Below, in pieces: positions 1 through 8,464 of a stretch of DNA of 64,000 nucleotides; position 1 is the first letter of the stretch, and each line of letters opens with the position of its first letter. Below the pieces are notes generated by a model, which saw nothing but the letters and a program-made list of their open reading frames with translations, had not been told where the DNA came from and did no database searches. This DNA comes from an uncultured Victivallis sp. Lineage in GTDB: Bacteria > Verrucomicrobiota > Lentisphaeria > Victivallales > Victivallaceae. Position numbers and translations under genes: made by a program. Location: contig NZ_CALXSK010000007.1 in NCBI RefSeq assembly GCF_944391105.1, forward strand, positions 31,877 through 95,876. Reading direction: 5' to 3'.

Positions 1-331
1 GCTCTTTGATCAGCGCGGCCATGAAGGCCGGAGTCAGCGCCTGTTCCGCCGCAGTGGAGACGGCACGGGTCATACGGCTTTCCAGCTCCTGCTGAAGTTC
101 AAGGATGATATCGCGAGCGGCCTGACGGACTGCGGCTTCCGCCCGCTTTTCAAGGGACGCGGCCTGTTCCGCTGCCTGTTTTTCGATCGCTTCGGCCTCG
201 GTTTTCGCCTTTTCCCGGATCGACTTCGCTTCTTTCTCCGCGTCGGCGATAATCCCCGCCGCGGTGGCTTCCGCCTCTTTCACGCCCTTCTCGTGAATTT
301 TATCGAGCAGGCTCTGGAATTTTTCCGCCAT
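1..331 (-). CDS. V-type ATP synthase subunit E, N-terminal part (cut by window edge)
   Basis: The visible 110 residues start MAEKFQSLLDK and form a long, charged, Ala/Glu/Lys-rich helix without prolines. This is typical of the peripheral-stalk subunit E of V/A-type ATPases (NtpE/AtpE), and F-type subunit b would look similar. The 'LLDKIHEKGVKEAEATA' opening fits subunit E better. The C-terminal globular half lies outside the window. Two start codons are possible (337 and 331). The GGGGG ribosome site ends at 338, so 331 has the normal spacing. A promoter-like pair lies at 387-415. The operon would continue to the left of the window. Confidence 0.72.
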   Translation of the reverse strand, partial: MAEKFQSLLDKIHEKGVKEAEATAAGIIADAEKEAKSIREKAKTEAEAIEKQAAEQAASLEKRAEAAVRQAARDIILELQQELESRMTRAVSTAAEQALTPAFMAALIKE

Positions 332-386
332 TTTCATCCCCCTGTGCCGTCAGGCTTTGATTTTTGTTTGCAAATATTCGCTTGGT

Positions 387-415
387 AATGTAGTTCTGAA
401 AACCTTATTTTTCAA
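387..415 (-). promoter_or_regulatory. Candidate sigma70 promoter for the V-ATPase gene
   Basis: On the minus strand TTGAAA (415-410) is followed after 17 bp by TACATT (392-387). Transcription would start near 380, about 50 nt before the ATG at 331. The call rests on sequence match only. The rest of the 338-531 gap shows no other clear element. Confidence 0.45.
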
Positions 416-531
416 ATCATGACGCCCGAATTTGGAAAGATTTACCGATTTTTTCCGGTTCCGGCGGAGTTTCACGGCTCTTTTGCGGTTGTATTCCGGC
501 TTTCGAACCGGTATATTTGAAAGGAAATCGG

Positions 532-1296
532 ATGAATGTTTTGCAATTGTCCGGTCAATCGCATCTGTTTTTCGGAGATAATGGAATTGTGAATCTGCTG
601 CTGCTCGAACCTGCCGACTTCATCTCGGAATCGGTTGTCCGGATCTCCGGACGGCGTCATCGCCAACTGCTCGATGTGATCCGCGCCACCCCCGGAAAAA
701 TCTGCCGCGCCGGACTCCTGAACGGAAAAACCGGCACGGCGGAAATAACCGTCATTACTCCGGAAATGACGGAATTATCCGTCACTTTGAGCGGAAATCC
801 CCCTCCGAAACTCTCCGTTACTTTGATTGCCGCGCTGCCGCGGCCCAAAACGTTCCTCAAGGTGCTGCACACGGCGACGGTCATGGGGGTCGAGCGGATG
901 ATCTTTCTCGAATGCTGGAAGGTCGACAAGAGTTACTGGTCGACTCCGCTGATCAAACCCGAAAGCATCCGGGAAAATCTGCTGCTCGCACTTGAGCAGG
1001 CCGGAGACACGGTTCCGCCTCCGGTGGAATTCCGCCGCCGCTTCCGACCGTTCGTCGAGGACGAGCTCCCCGGCATTGCTTCCGGAACACTTGCCCTTGC
1101 GGGTCATCCGACCGCGCCGGAGGAGATGCCGCATCATCTTTCCGGCCCGGTCACACTGCTGGTCGGCCCCGAGGGGGGGTTCACCGATTATGAAATCGGC
1201 CTGCTGGAGCGGAACGGGGTTCGTCCGGTCAGTTTCGGCCGGCGGATCATGCGGACTGAATTTGCCGTTACGGCGCTGCTTGCACGCATGGAATAA
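532..1296 (+). CDS. rsmE: 16S rRNA (uracil1498-N3)-methyltransferase RsmE
   Basis: This 254-residue SPOUT-class methyltransferase would methylate U1498 of 16S rRNA using SAM. An N-terminal PUA-like segment carries the HRQLLDVIR pattern (about residues 43-51). The C-terminal knot shows LVGPEGGFTDYE and SFGRRIMRTEFA, the SAM-binding signature of the family. Length is normal. The frame is open upstream to a TTG at 517, but the ATG at 532 follows AAGGAAA at good distance and begins the usual domain, so it was chosen. The gene stands alone between the divergent V-ATPase gene and prmC. Confidence 0.93.
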   Translation: MNVLQLSGQSHLFFGDNGIVNLLLLEPADFISESVVRISGRRHRQLLDVIRATPGKICRAGLLNGKTGTAEITVITPEMTELSVTLSGNPPPKLSVTLIAALPRPKTFLKVLHTATVMGVERMIFLECWKVDKSYWSTPLIKPESIRENLLLALEQAGDTVPPPVEFRRRFRPFVEDELPGIASGTLALAGHPTAPEEMPHHLSGPVTLLVGPEGGFTDYEIGLLERNGVRPVSFGRRIMRTEFAVTALLARME

Positions 1297-1386
1297 ACGG
1301 TTCGACCGTTTGCAAATTCGACTGTGAGCAGTATATTACGCAAATGATTCACCCCAAATACCGACGGGAAGAGGAGAAACTGCGGG

Positions 1387-2250
1387 ATGAGCCGTTATTT
1401 TGAACTGCGTCGCGAACTGCATGAAAAATTCGCCGCCGCCGGAATCGAGTCGGCGGGCGTGGATGCGGACATCCTGATTGCCGAACTGGCCGGAATCGAC
1501 CGGTGTGAACTTTTCCTACGCGCCGATACGGAAGTTCCGAAGGAACTGGAACGGCGCATCCGTTCTCTCGCCGCCCGGCGCGCGCAGCGTGAACCGCTGC
1601 AGTATCTGCTCGGCTACGCTTATTTCATGGATATCCGGCTCGATGTCTCTCCGGAAGTGCTGATTCCACGCCCGGAGACCGAGCGGCTGGTCGAATGGGT
1701 TGTCGAACAGCTTCCCCCGGGTGGAACGTTGCTCGATCTCGGCACCGGTTCCGGTGCGATCGCGCTTGCGGCGGCACATGAACGTTCTGATTTTGCCGTT
1801 ACCGCGGTGGATGTGAGTCCGGAAGCGTTGGCGCTGGCGATGCACAACGGCGAACAACTCGGACTTTCCGCGCGGGTCCGGTTTTTCGAATCGGATCTTT
1901 TCGATGCGCTTGAGGGGGAGCGGTTCGATCTCATCGCCGCGAATCTTCCCTATGTCACTGATGAGGAGTATGAAACACTGGAGCCGGAGGTCCGCTGCCA
2001 CGAGCCGCGTCTCGCTCTGACCGCGGCGGATGCGGGCTTCGACCTGATCCGGCGCGCGGCATGCGCGGCTCCGCACCATCTGAAGCCGGGCGGACAGATC
2101 ATCTTTGAACTTTCCCCCCCTCAGGCGCCGCGACTCGCGGAACTTCTGGCCGCTTCCCGGGCGTGGAGCCGGATCGCCGTTTTACGGGATTACACCCGTC
2201 GGGAACGGTTCATCACCGCACAGACGATTACGCCGGAGAAGGAAAAATGA
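1387..2250 (+). CDS. prmC: Peptide chain release factor N5-glutamine methyltransferase PrmC
   Basis: PrmC methylates the Gln of the GGQ motif in release factors RF1 and RF2. The 287-residue protein has the N-terminal helical domain ending in IPRPETE (93-99), a Rossmann SAM site DLGTGSGAIAL (117-127), and the active-site motif as NLPY (186-189) where NPPY is usual. The NLPY form is also found in bona fide PrmC homologues. A GAGGAG ribosome site precedes the ATG. Its stop codon overlaps the start of the LacI-type gene downstream (ATGA), so the two are cotranscribed and probably translationally coupled. PrfA, the usual neighbour, is not here. Confidence 0.92.
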   Translation: MSRYFELRRELHEKFAAAGIESAGVDADILIAELAGIDRCELFLRADTEVPKELERRIRSLAARRAQREPLQYLLGYAYFMDIRLDVSPEVLIPRPETERLVEWVVEQLPPGGTLLDLGTGSGAIALAAAHERSDFAVTAVDVSPEALALAMHNGEQLGLSARVRFFESDLFDALEGERFDLIAANLPYVTDEEYETLEPEVRCHEPRLALTAADAGFDLIRRAACAAPHHLKPGGQIIFELSPPQAPRLAELLAASRAWSRIAVLRDYTRRERFITAQTITPEKEK

Positions 2251-3299
2251 AAAACGAAAAGAACGCTCTTCCCGGACGCAGCTGCAGCATTCGCGAATTG
2301 GCGAAATATGTCGGATTGTCGACCTGTACCGTTTCGAAAGTGCTGAACAATCGTGCCGGAAACAAAATTCCGCCCGCGACCCAGCAGCGGGTATTGGCCG
2401 CGGCGAAGGAGCTGGATTACGTTCCGAATGTGAACGCACAGCGCCTTTTCCGGAAACGCAGCGGGGTGCTCGGGCTGCTTGTTCCGGCCAACCCGCTCAC
2501 GTCCGGGAACGTCTTCGGCGACGCCCATTTCGTCGACATCCTCGGCGGAATGGAGCCGCTGCTCGAAGAGAACGATTCCCATCTGATGCTGCTTTTCCGC
2601 AATGAGGAACGGAGACCGGAGGAGCGTTATGGGAAGCTGTTTCGTGCCGGAACCATCGACGGACTGCTGATCTGGGGAGCCGCTCCCGAGTGTGGATATT
2701 TCCGCGAACTTGAGGAGAATAAACTCCCTTATGTATTCATCACCAGCCGGCCGCTGGAAGCCGTCGCGGACGAAGTGAATCTGGTCTCAAGTGATTTTCA
2801 CGCGACCGCCCGCGATGTGACGCAAGCCTTGCTGCGGGTCGGATGCAGGAAACTGCTGTTTCTCGCCGGCCCCGAAAAGAGCTCCGTCACATCTGCCATG
2901 CGGGGTGGAGTCGCGGAGGCGCTCGCCGGGAGTGGCGTGGAACTCTTTATTCGTTATTCCCGCTACGTGCCCGAGGATGCGCGTGAAGCCGTGCTTGCCG
3001 CCCGGAAGAGCGGCCTCGCATTCGACGGTGTGTTGTGCGCCTCACGTGAGATGACCCCCGGAGTGGTTGAGGCGGCTTCCGGAGAAGGTTTCCCGTTTCC
3101 GTTTGCAACGCTTGACAGTCCGGCCCGGGGAGCGCTGCTGCCGCAGGAGGTCGCTGCCGGAAAGGTGGATGATTCCGCCGTCGGCCGTATTGCGGTTTCT
3201 TCGCTGCTGGAGTTGATAGAGGGGAAACGCAGCCGCATTCGTTGTTTGATTCCGGGAACCACGGTTACGAATCCGCGTTTTCTCCCCGGCAAAGCATGA
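2247..3299 (+). CDS. LacI-family transcriptional regulator, coupled to prmC
   Basis: The 350-residue protein has an N-terminal LacI HTH (SIRELAKYVGLSTCTVSKVLNN, roughly residues 14-35) and a periplasmic-binding-protein-like sensor domain. The start at 2247 lies inside the prmC stop (ATGA) with a GGAGAAGGA ribosome site; a longer frame upstream is only prmC read in another phase. LacI proteins normally control sugar genes, but no sugar gene is adjacent. The target is therefore probably remote, and its coupling to a housekeeping gene is unusual. Effector and operator cannot be read from the sequence. Confidence 0.88.
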   Translation: MKNEKNALPGRSCSIRELAKYVGLSTCTVSKVLNNRAGNKIPPATQQRVLAAAKELDYVPNVNAQRLFRKRSGVLGLLVPANPLTSGNVFGDAHFVDILGGMEPLLEENDSHLMLLFRNEERRPEERYGKLFRAGTIDGLLIWGAAPECGYFRELEENKLPYVFITSRPLEAVADEVNLVSSDFHATARDVTQALLRVGCRKLLFLAGPEKSSVTSAMRGGVAEALAGSGVELFIRYSRYVPEDAREAVLAARKSGLAFDGVLCASREMTPGVVEAASGEGFPFPFATLDSPARGALLPQEVAAGKVDDSAVGRIAVSSLLELIEGKRSRIRCLIPGTTVTNPRFLPGKA

Positions 3300-3364
3300 T
3301 TCCGGACACAAAAACCCATTCTCCTTCCTGTACGGAAGAATCGCGGGATAAAAACGCAAGGAAG

Positions 3365-3448
3365 TGGTACCGAGGGCGGGACTTGAACCCGCATGGTCGA
3401 AACCGGTTGATTTTGAGTCAACTGCGTCTGCCATTCCGCCACCCCGGC
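3365..3448 (-). tRNA. tRNA-Leu(CAA)
   Basis: The minus strand folds as a complete tRNA. The acceptor stem is GCCGGGG paired with CCTCGGT (one G-U end pair and one G-U inside), followed by discriminator A and an encoded CCA. The anticodon stem GTTGA/TCAAC holds the loop CTCAAAA, giving anticodon CAA (Leu, UUG codons). The T arm is GCGGG-TTCAAGT-CCCGC. The long variable arm expected for Leu is present as GGT-TTCG-ACC. A weak bulged hairpin followed by TTTTT lies downstream (about 3307-3345) and may terminate it. Confidence 0.95.
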
Positions 3449-3533
3449 ATACCATGTTTATTAAAATAGCCGCGTCTCCCTGAAAAATCAAGTCCCGCAC
3501 CGAAAAAGCCGCAGATTTTTCTACGTTGCAAGA

Positions 3534-4250
3534 CTAGAAAACCCCACCGGCAAGACGGATCCCGTGATGGGTGAACTCTTCCGGCGCGAGTTCGAGAAAC
3601 GGCAACGCCGCCGCAAAGTAAGGCGCATCCCCTCCTGTCGCGACGACGCGAACCTTTTCAACCCCTCCAAACGGAGCGGCGGCGACCTGTACGAGCTCCC
3701 GCACGAGCCCGACCGCGCCACGATCGACCCCGAACCGGATCGACTCGACCGTGCCGTTTCCTGCCTGTTCCGGCAGCTTCGCCGAGAATGGAATTTCAGG
3801 AAGCTGCGCGGTTCCCGTTGCCAGCGCGCGGCGCATGAGCCGCCGTCCCGGTGCGATCGCTCCGCCCCGGAATACCCGCTTTTCATCGACGATCTCCAGC
3901 GTGATCGCCGTTCCGCAGTCGACCGCTATCGCCGGAAGCTCATAAAATTCCGCCAGAGCGATTGCGTTCGCCACCCGGTCCGCACCGAGTGTCGAGCAGT
4001 CGATCTGTGTAAAATCGACAAAAGTCCCGCTCTCCCGTGCGTCGATAAAATGGATTTTTTCCGCTCCTGGGCGTCTCTTCACCTCCGGCACCACCGTTGC
4101 CGCAACGACCGGAACTCCCTCGGGCAGCGCATTCGGATCGAACCGCGCTGTCTCAATCCGGAACAGCGGCTCGAAATATTTTCCGTTCCACAACTCCGCA
4201 CGGCTGAAAGTATTTCCGATGTTCACCACGACAGTCAAGAGCAACCTCAC
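3534..4250 (-). CDS. coaX: Type III pantothenate kinase CoaX
   Basis: CoaX phosphorylates pantothenate in the first step of CoA synthesis and belongs to the ASKHA kinase fold. The protein is 238 residues. It has the family motifs GADR (89-92) and DCGTAIT (111-117) and a GGAIAPGRRLM stretch. The N-terminal nucleotide/metal loop reads VVNIGNT, so the normally invariant Asp of the D-x-G-N-T motif is Asn10. The start overlaps the stop of the upstream guanylyltransferase gene (ATGA), so the two form one transcript. Another CoA gene, coaC, lies at 55.7 kb. Confidence 0.87.
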   Translation of the reverse strand: MRLLLTVVVNIGNTFSRAELWNGKYFEPLFRIETARFDPNALPEGVPVVAATVVPEVKRRPGAEKIHFIDARESGTFVDFTQIDCSTLGADRVANAIALAEFYELPAIAVDCGTAITLEIVDEKRVFRGGAIAPGRRLMRRALATGTAQLPEIPFSAKLPEQAGNGTVESIRFGVDRGAVGLVRELVQVAAAPFGGVEKVRVVATGGDAPYFAAALPFLELAPEEFTHHGIRLAGGVF

Positions 4251-5341
4251 AGAAAAGGACGCAATTCCGGGCGCAGCCCGAAGGTTCCGAGCAATTCCTT
4301 GATCCGCTGCGCCTGATTGGCGTGGCAGACCAGCGTCGCATCCGGCGTCGTCACAATTACAAGATCATCGACTCCGATTGCCGCAACCAGGTGGTTCGGC
4401 TGTCCTGAAACGATCAGATTGTGCGAATCAAGTTCCGCGAAGAGCCCGGTTGCGACATTGCCGTTGCGGTCGGCGGTCAGGTGATTCCGCAACGCGGTCC
4501 AGCTGCCGATGTCGTCCCAGTCGAAGCGGCACTCCGCCACCGCCATTTTCTGCGCGTGTTCCATGACCGCATAGTCGATGGAGCGCTTCTGCTGGCGTCC
4601 GAAAAGCGACGGCAAGGTATCGGCAAGTTTGCCGGTTTGTTCAAGTTCACTGACCTGCCGGAGCATCGCTGCGAGTTCCGGACACTGGCGCTCCATCTCC
4701 ACTTCGAGCGTCCGCACCTGAAACAGAAACATTCCGCAGTTCCAGCGATAACTGCCGTCCTTCAGAAACTCCTGCGCGGTCGCCAGATCCGGCTTCTCCC
4801 GGAATCCGAGGCTGCGGAACAGTTTCGTCTCCCCCGCCGATTCGAGCATCTCTCCGCAGCGGATATATCCGTAGCCGGTCGCCGGTTCGGTCGGAACGAC
4901 TCCTACTGTATAAATCCACTCCGGATTTTTCCGCGCCCGCAGCGCCACATCTTCCAGCAGAGAAGCCAGATCATGCGTGCGCTCAATCAGGTGATCCGCC
5001 GGCAGCAGAATCATTACCGCGTCTTCTCCCCCGCGCGCCCGGATGATTCCGGCCGCCAGCGCCGCGCAGGGCGCGGTATCACGCGCGGCCGGTTCGCCGA
5101 TCACATTCTCCTCCGGCAGAAACGGCATGAGTACACGAACCCCCTCGACGTACTCCCGGTTCGTCACCACAAGGATATTCTCCACCGGCAGCAGCAACCG
5201 CAACCGGTCCACCGTCAATTCGATCATCGTCGCATCGCCGAGGAGCTGCAGAAACTGTTTCGGGCGGCCGATCCGGCTCTGCGGCCAGAAACGCTCTCCC
5301 TTCCCCCCCGCCATCACGACGGCATACACTTTGTCCAGCAT
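4247..5341 (-). CDS. manC: Mannose-1-phosphate guanylyltransferase
   Basis: The enzyme makes GDP-mannose from mannose-1-phosphate and GTP for polysaccharides or glycans. The 364-residue protein has the nucleotidyltransferase P-loop VMAGGKGERFWP near the N-terminus, GRPKQFLQL, the catalytic LLPADHLI stretch and FDWDDIGSW near the C-terminal third. It lacks the C-terminal cupin isomerase domain of bifunctional enzymes. The frame is open further upstream, but the ATG at 5341 starts the family domain and follows a GGAGGGGGG ribosome site. It lies downstream of the terminator at 5375-5403 and is coupled to coaX. Confidence 0.9.
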   Translation of the reverse strand: MLDKVYAVVMAGGKGERFWPQSRIGRPKQFLQLLGDATMIELTVDRLRLLLPVENILVVTNREYVEGVRVLMPFLPEENVIGEPAARDTAPCAALAAGIIRARGGEDAVMILLPADHLIERTHDLASLLEDVALRARKNPEWIYTVGVVPTEPATGYGYIRCGEMLESAGETKLFRSLGFREKPDLATAQEFLKDGSYRWNCGMFLFQVRTLEVEMERQCPELAAMLRQVSELEQTGKLADTLPSLFGRQQKRSIDYAVMEHAQKMAVAECRFDWDDIGSWTALRNHLTADRNGNVATGLFAELDSHNLIVSGQPNHLVAAIGVDDLVIVTTPDATLVCHANQAQRIKELLGTFGLRPELRPFL

Positions 5342-5374
5342 GATTGCGCCGTCCCCCCTCCGGCTCAATTTCCA

Positions 5375-5403
5375 TAAAAAACAGCCTCCCGCAGCGGGGA
5401 GGC
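5375..5403 (-). terminator. Intrinsic terminator after gspF
   Basis: On the minus strand GCCTCCC, a six-base loop and GGGAGGC form a perfect 7-bp GC stem followed by TGTTTTTT. It sits 54 nt after the gspF stop and separates the secretion operon from the guanylyltransferase gene. Confidence 0.88.
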
Positions 5404-5456
5404 CCGATCTGTTCATGAAACGGAACCGGAGCAAAATCCGGTTCCTGCTTCCTCGC

Positions 5457-6710
5457 TCAGCTCATCTTTTCGATGATCTTCACGAGCGGCGCGAACAGCG
5501 CCACGACGATGCCGCCGACGATCACGGCCAGACCGACGATCATCAGAGGTTCGATCATGGAGGTCAGTGCGCTCACGGCGTTGTCGACTTCCTCGTCATA
5601 GGTGTTCGCGATCTTGTCGAGCATCTCCGGCAGCTTACCGGTCTCCTCTCCGACTTCCACCATGGAGATCACCATTTCCGGGAAGATCTTCGTCGCGGAG
5701 AGCGGTGCGGCGATTCCTTCGCCCTCCTTCACCGCGTCGTGCACCTTCTGGATGCCGTTCGCAACCACTTCGTTGCCGGAGGTCTCCTTCACGATGGAGA
5801 GCGCCGACAGCACCGGCACTCCGGAAGCCATCAGCGTTCCGAGCGTACGCCCGAATCGCGAGATCGCCGTCTTCGAGATAATCGGACCGAACAGCGGCAT
5901 GTTGTATTTGACCCAGTCGACACCGTATTTCCCCGCAGGAATCTTCACGGTAATCTTGTATATGACAATAATCGCCACAATACCGATCAAGTACCACCAC
6001 CACTGCTCCACCATCGTGTTGCTGACGTCGATGACGAATACCGTGACTCCCGGCAACGGTTCGCCTTCGAGCAGTTCTGCGAAGATCTTCGTGAAGTTCG
6101 GCACGATGAAGATCATCAGACCGATCACCGCGAGGATCGAAATACACAACACCACCGACGGGTAGATCATCGCCGACTTCACCTTGCCGGAAATGCGCGC
6201 CGCCTTTTCCATGAAGCTCGCAAGACGGTCGAGAATGATCTCCATCGCACCCGACGCCTCACCGGCGCGAACCATGTTCAAATAGAGTTTGTCGAACGAC
6301 TTCGGATGCTGCGAAAGCGCTTCCGCAAAGGTCGACCCCCCTTCCACCGTATCGGCGGTTTTGCCGAGAATCTGCTTGACCGCGGGATTCTTCGCCTGTT
6401 TCTCCAGCGTCCGCAGCGAACGAATCAGCGGCAGACCGGCACTCAGAAGAATCGCGAGCTGGCGCGTTACGATCGTAAGCTCCTTGCGCTTGATCTTCAC
6501 CGTACCGATGGTCATGTTGAAGCCGCCGGCCTTCTTCTTGCCTTTGGCTCCCTTCTGGTTTTTCTTCTGCCCGCCGATCTCCTTGATCATGGTCGGGAAC
6601 ATTCCCTTGCTCTTGAGCTCGGCTGCGACGGCCTCTTCGGAAGCGGCAGTGATCTTGCCCTTCTGCTCCTTGCCGGATGCGTCCATCGCGGTGTACGTGA
6701 ATTGCGGCAT
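5457..6710 (-). CDS. gspF: Type II secretion / type IV pilus inner-membrane platform protein GspF/PilC
   Basis: The 417-residue polytopic protein anchors the assembly ATPase at the inner membrane during (pseudo)pilus assembly. It has a short N-terminal FTYTAMDASG region, a Lys/Gly-rich linker (about 46-62), and two T2SSF domains. Each domain has the conserved pattern: FAEALSQHPKSFDKLYLNMVRAGE, with FPEMVISMVEVGEETGKL in the second copy. There are hydrophobic spans near residues 185-210 and 230-250 and at the C-terminus (VGLAVIVGGIVVALFAPLV). It follows two gspE genes with a 41-nt gap and is terminated at 5375-5403. Whether it serves T2SS or T4P cannot be settled without the pilin and outer-membrane genes. 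Confidence 0.93.
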   Translation of the reverse strand: MPQFTYTAMDASGKEQKGKITAASEEAVAAELKSKGMFPTMIKEIGGQKKNQKGAKGKKKAGGFNMTIGTVKIKRKELTIVTRQLAILLSAGLPLIRSLRTLEKQAKNPAVKQILGKTADTVEGGSTFAEALSQHPKSFDKLYLNMVRAGEASGAMEIILDRLASFMEKAARISGKVKSAMIYPSVVLCISILAVIGLMIFIVPNFTKIFAELLEGEPLPGVTVFVIDVSNTMVEQWWWYLIGIVAIIVIYKITVKIPAGKYGVDWVKYNMPLFGPIISKTAISRFGRTLGTLMASGVPVLSALSIVKETSGNEVVANGIQKVHDAVKEGEGIAAPLSATKIFPEMVISMVEVGEETGKLPEMLDKIANTYDEEVDNAVSALTSMIEPLMIVGLAVIVGGIVVALFAPLVKIIEKMS

Positions 6711-6751
6711 TTTATCGTCTCCGGATTAAAATAACTCTGATCAGATCTATA

Positions 6752-8446
6752 TTAAGTGTAACGAAGTACCTCGTCCACAGTCGTTTCCCCGTTGAGAATC
6801 GCGGCCAGGCCGTCCTCGCGCAACGTCCGCATTCCCATCTCCCGCGCCTTGTCGCGCAGATGGTTGGCGGGCGCCTCGTCGGCGATCATTTCCCGGATCT
6901 CGTTGTTCACGACGAGCAGCTCGGTCAGAGCTTTCCGACCCTTGTAACCGGTGTGGTTGCAGTTCGGGCACCCGCGGCCGTAGGAGAATTTCCGATCCCC
7001 GATGACGCTCCGGTCGATGCCGAGACGGTAAAGGTCATTGTCGGTCGGCACATAGTAGGTCTGACAGTTCTTGCAGACCCGGCGAACCAGGCGCTGTGCC
7101 AGAATTCCCGCCAGTGACGAACAGATCAGAAACGGCTCGACCCCCATATCCACCAGACGCGTCACCGTACTGGCTGAGTCGTTCGTATGCAGCGTGCTGA
7201 ACACGAAGTGCCCCGTCAACGAAGCCTCAATCGCAATCTGCGCGGTTTCGAAGTCACGGATCTCTCCGACCAGAATCCGGTCCGGGTCCTGACGGAGGAA
7301 CGCACGCAGCGCCCGCTGGAAGGTCATCCCCACCGCATCGTTGATCGGCACCTGGATGATCCCCTCGATGTCGTACTCCACCGGGTCCTCGGCGGTCAGA
7401 AGTTTGTCCTCGACCGTATTGACCTCCCCGAGCGCGGAGTAGAGCGTCGTGGTCTTGCCCGAACCGGTCGGCCCGGTTACGAGCAGAATCCCGTTCGGCA
7501 GATGGATCATCTCCCGCAGCTTGGCAAGCACGTCCTCTCCGATTCCGAGCGAATCAAGCTGCAGGTTCACCACCGTGCGGTCCAGCACGCGGAGCACCAC
7601 CGACTCCCCGTAACTCGTCGGCAGGCACGAAACGCGCAGGTCGACCGGACGCCCATGGAATTTCAGCTGAATACGGCCGTCCTGCGGACGCCGACGCTCG
7701 GAAATGTTCAGCCCCGAAATGATCTTCACGCGGCTGATGACCGGTACGGCCAGACTGCGCGGCGGCGGCGGCATCTCATAAAGCGCGCCGTCCACACGGT
7801 AGCGGATCCGGAACTCCTTTTCAAACGGCTCAAAGTGAATGTCCGACGCCTTGTCCTTGATCGCCTGATGGATCACGACTTCCACGAATTTCACGATCGG
7901 CGCATCGTTCGCGCGCTCTTCGTCGGTCTTGGTCTTGTCCTCCTCCTGCTCGGCCGGACCGAGTTCGGCGATGATGTCCGCAACCGAATCGACCTCTTCC
8001 GGGTAGTAGCGCTCCAGCTCCGACTCGAAAAGATCGGCGTCGACCGCAACCGGCAGGATATTCCGGTCGAGAATGAAGCGCAGAGATTCGATCGTCTGAT
8101 AATCGAGCGGATTGCGCATCGCCAGTTGAATTGTGCCGTCATCCTCAATGGCCACCGGAATCACGCCGTAGCTGCGCGCTGTGTTCGTGTCGATGCTTTC
8201 AATGATCTCCTTCGGCACATCCGCAACACGCGGATCCCAGACATACGATCCGAGGCTGTCCGCGATGATTTTCAGCAGCTCCCCGCGTTTGAAGAGCCCG
8301 TAGTTTTCGATGATCTCCATCACCGGCTTGCCGCTGCGCTCATACTCCTCAGCGATTTCGTTGAGCTGTTCCCTGAGGCCGGGACGCTCGGCGGAATAGT
8401 TGGTTTTCAGAAGATCGATTAAGGCTGAACTTTCAATATCGAGCAT
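6752..8446 (-). CDS. gspE: Type II/IV secretion assembly ATPase GspE/PilB (copy 2)
   Basis: The 564-residue hexameric ATPase powers pseudopilus extension. An N-terminal MshEN-like domain (about 20-160) is followed by an acidic linker EQEEDKTKTDEE. Then come SDIHFEP, Walker A GPTGSGKT (325-332), the Asp box with Glu (DPVEYDIEG), Walker B RILVGEIRD (391-399), the His box and the tetracysteine zinc site (C459, C462, C494, C497). All catalytic elements are intact. It lies 18 nt downstream of a second complete gspE and 41 nt upstream of gspF. Protein sequence differs clearly from its neighbour, so this is an old paralogue and not a recent copy. Confidence 0.93.
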   Translation of the reverse strand: MLDIESSALIDLLKTNYSAERPGLREQLNEIAEEYERSGKPVMEIIENYGLFKRGELLKIIADSLGSYVWDPRVADVPKEIIESIDTNTARSYGVIPVAIEDDGTIQLAMRNPLDYQTIESLRFILDRNILPVAVDADLFESELERYYPEEVDSVADIIAELGPAEQEEDKTKTDEERANDAPIVKFVEVVIHQAIKDKASDIHFEPFEKEFRIRYRVDGALYEMPPPPRSLAVPVISRVKIISGLNISERRRPQDGRIQLKFHGRPVDLRVSCLPTSYGESVVLRVLDRTVVNLQLDSLGIGEDVLAKLREMIHLPNGILLVTGPTGSGKTTTLYSALGEVNTVEDKLLTAEDPVEYDIEGIIQVPINDAVGMTFQRALRAFLRQDPDRILVGEIRDFETAQIAIEASLTGHFVFSTLHTNDSASTVTRLVDMGVEPFLICSSLAGILAQRLVRRVCKNCQTYYVPTDNDLYRLGIDRSVIGDRKFSYGRGCPNCNHTGYKGRKALTELLVVNNEIREMIADEAPANHLRDKAREMGMRTLREDGLAAILNGETTVDEVLRYT

Positions 8447-8464
8447 ATTTTCACCATTCCGGAA

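Noticed and set aside
5043..6734. 563-codon plus-strand frame opposite gspF
   Set aside because: It is antisense to gspF; no family, and it crosses the terminator and the guanylyltransferase start.
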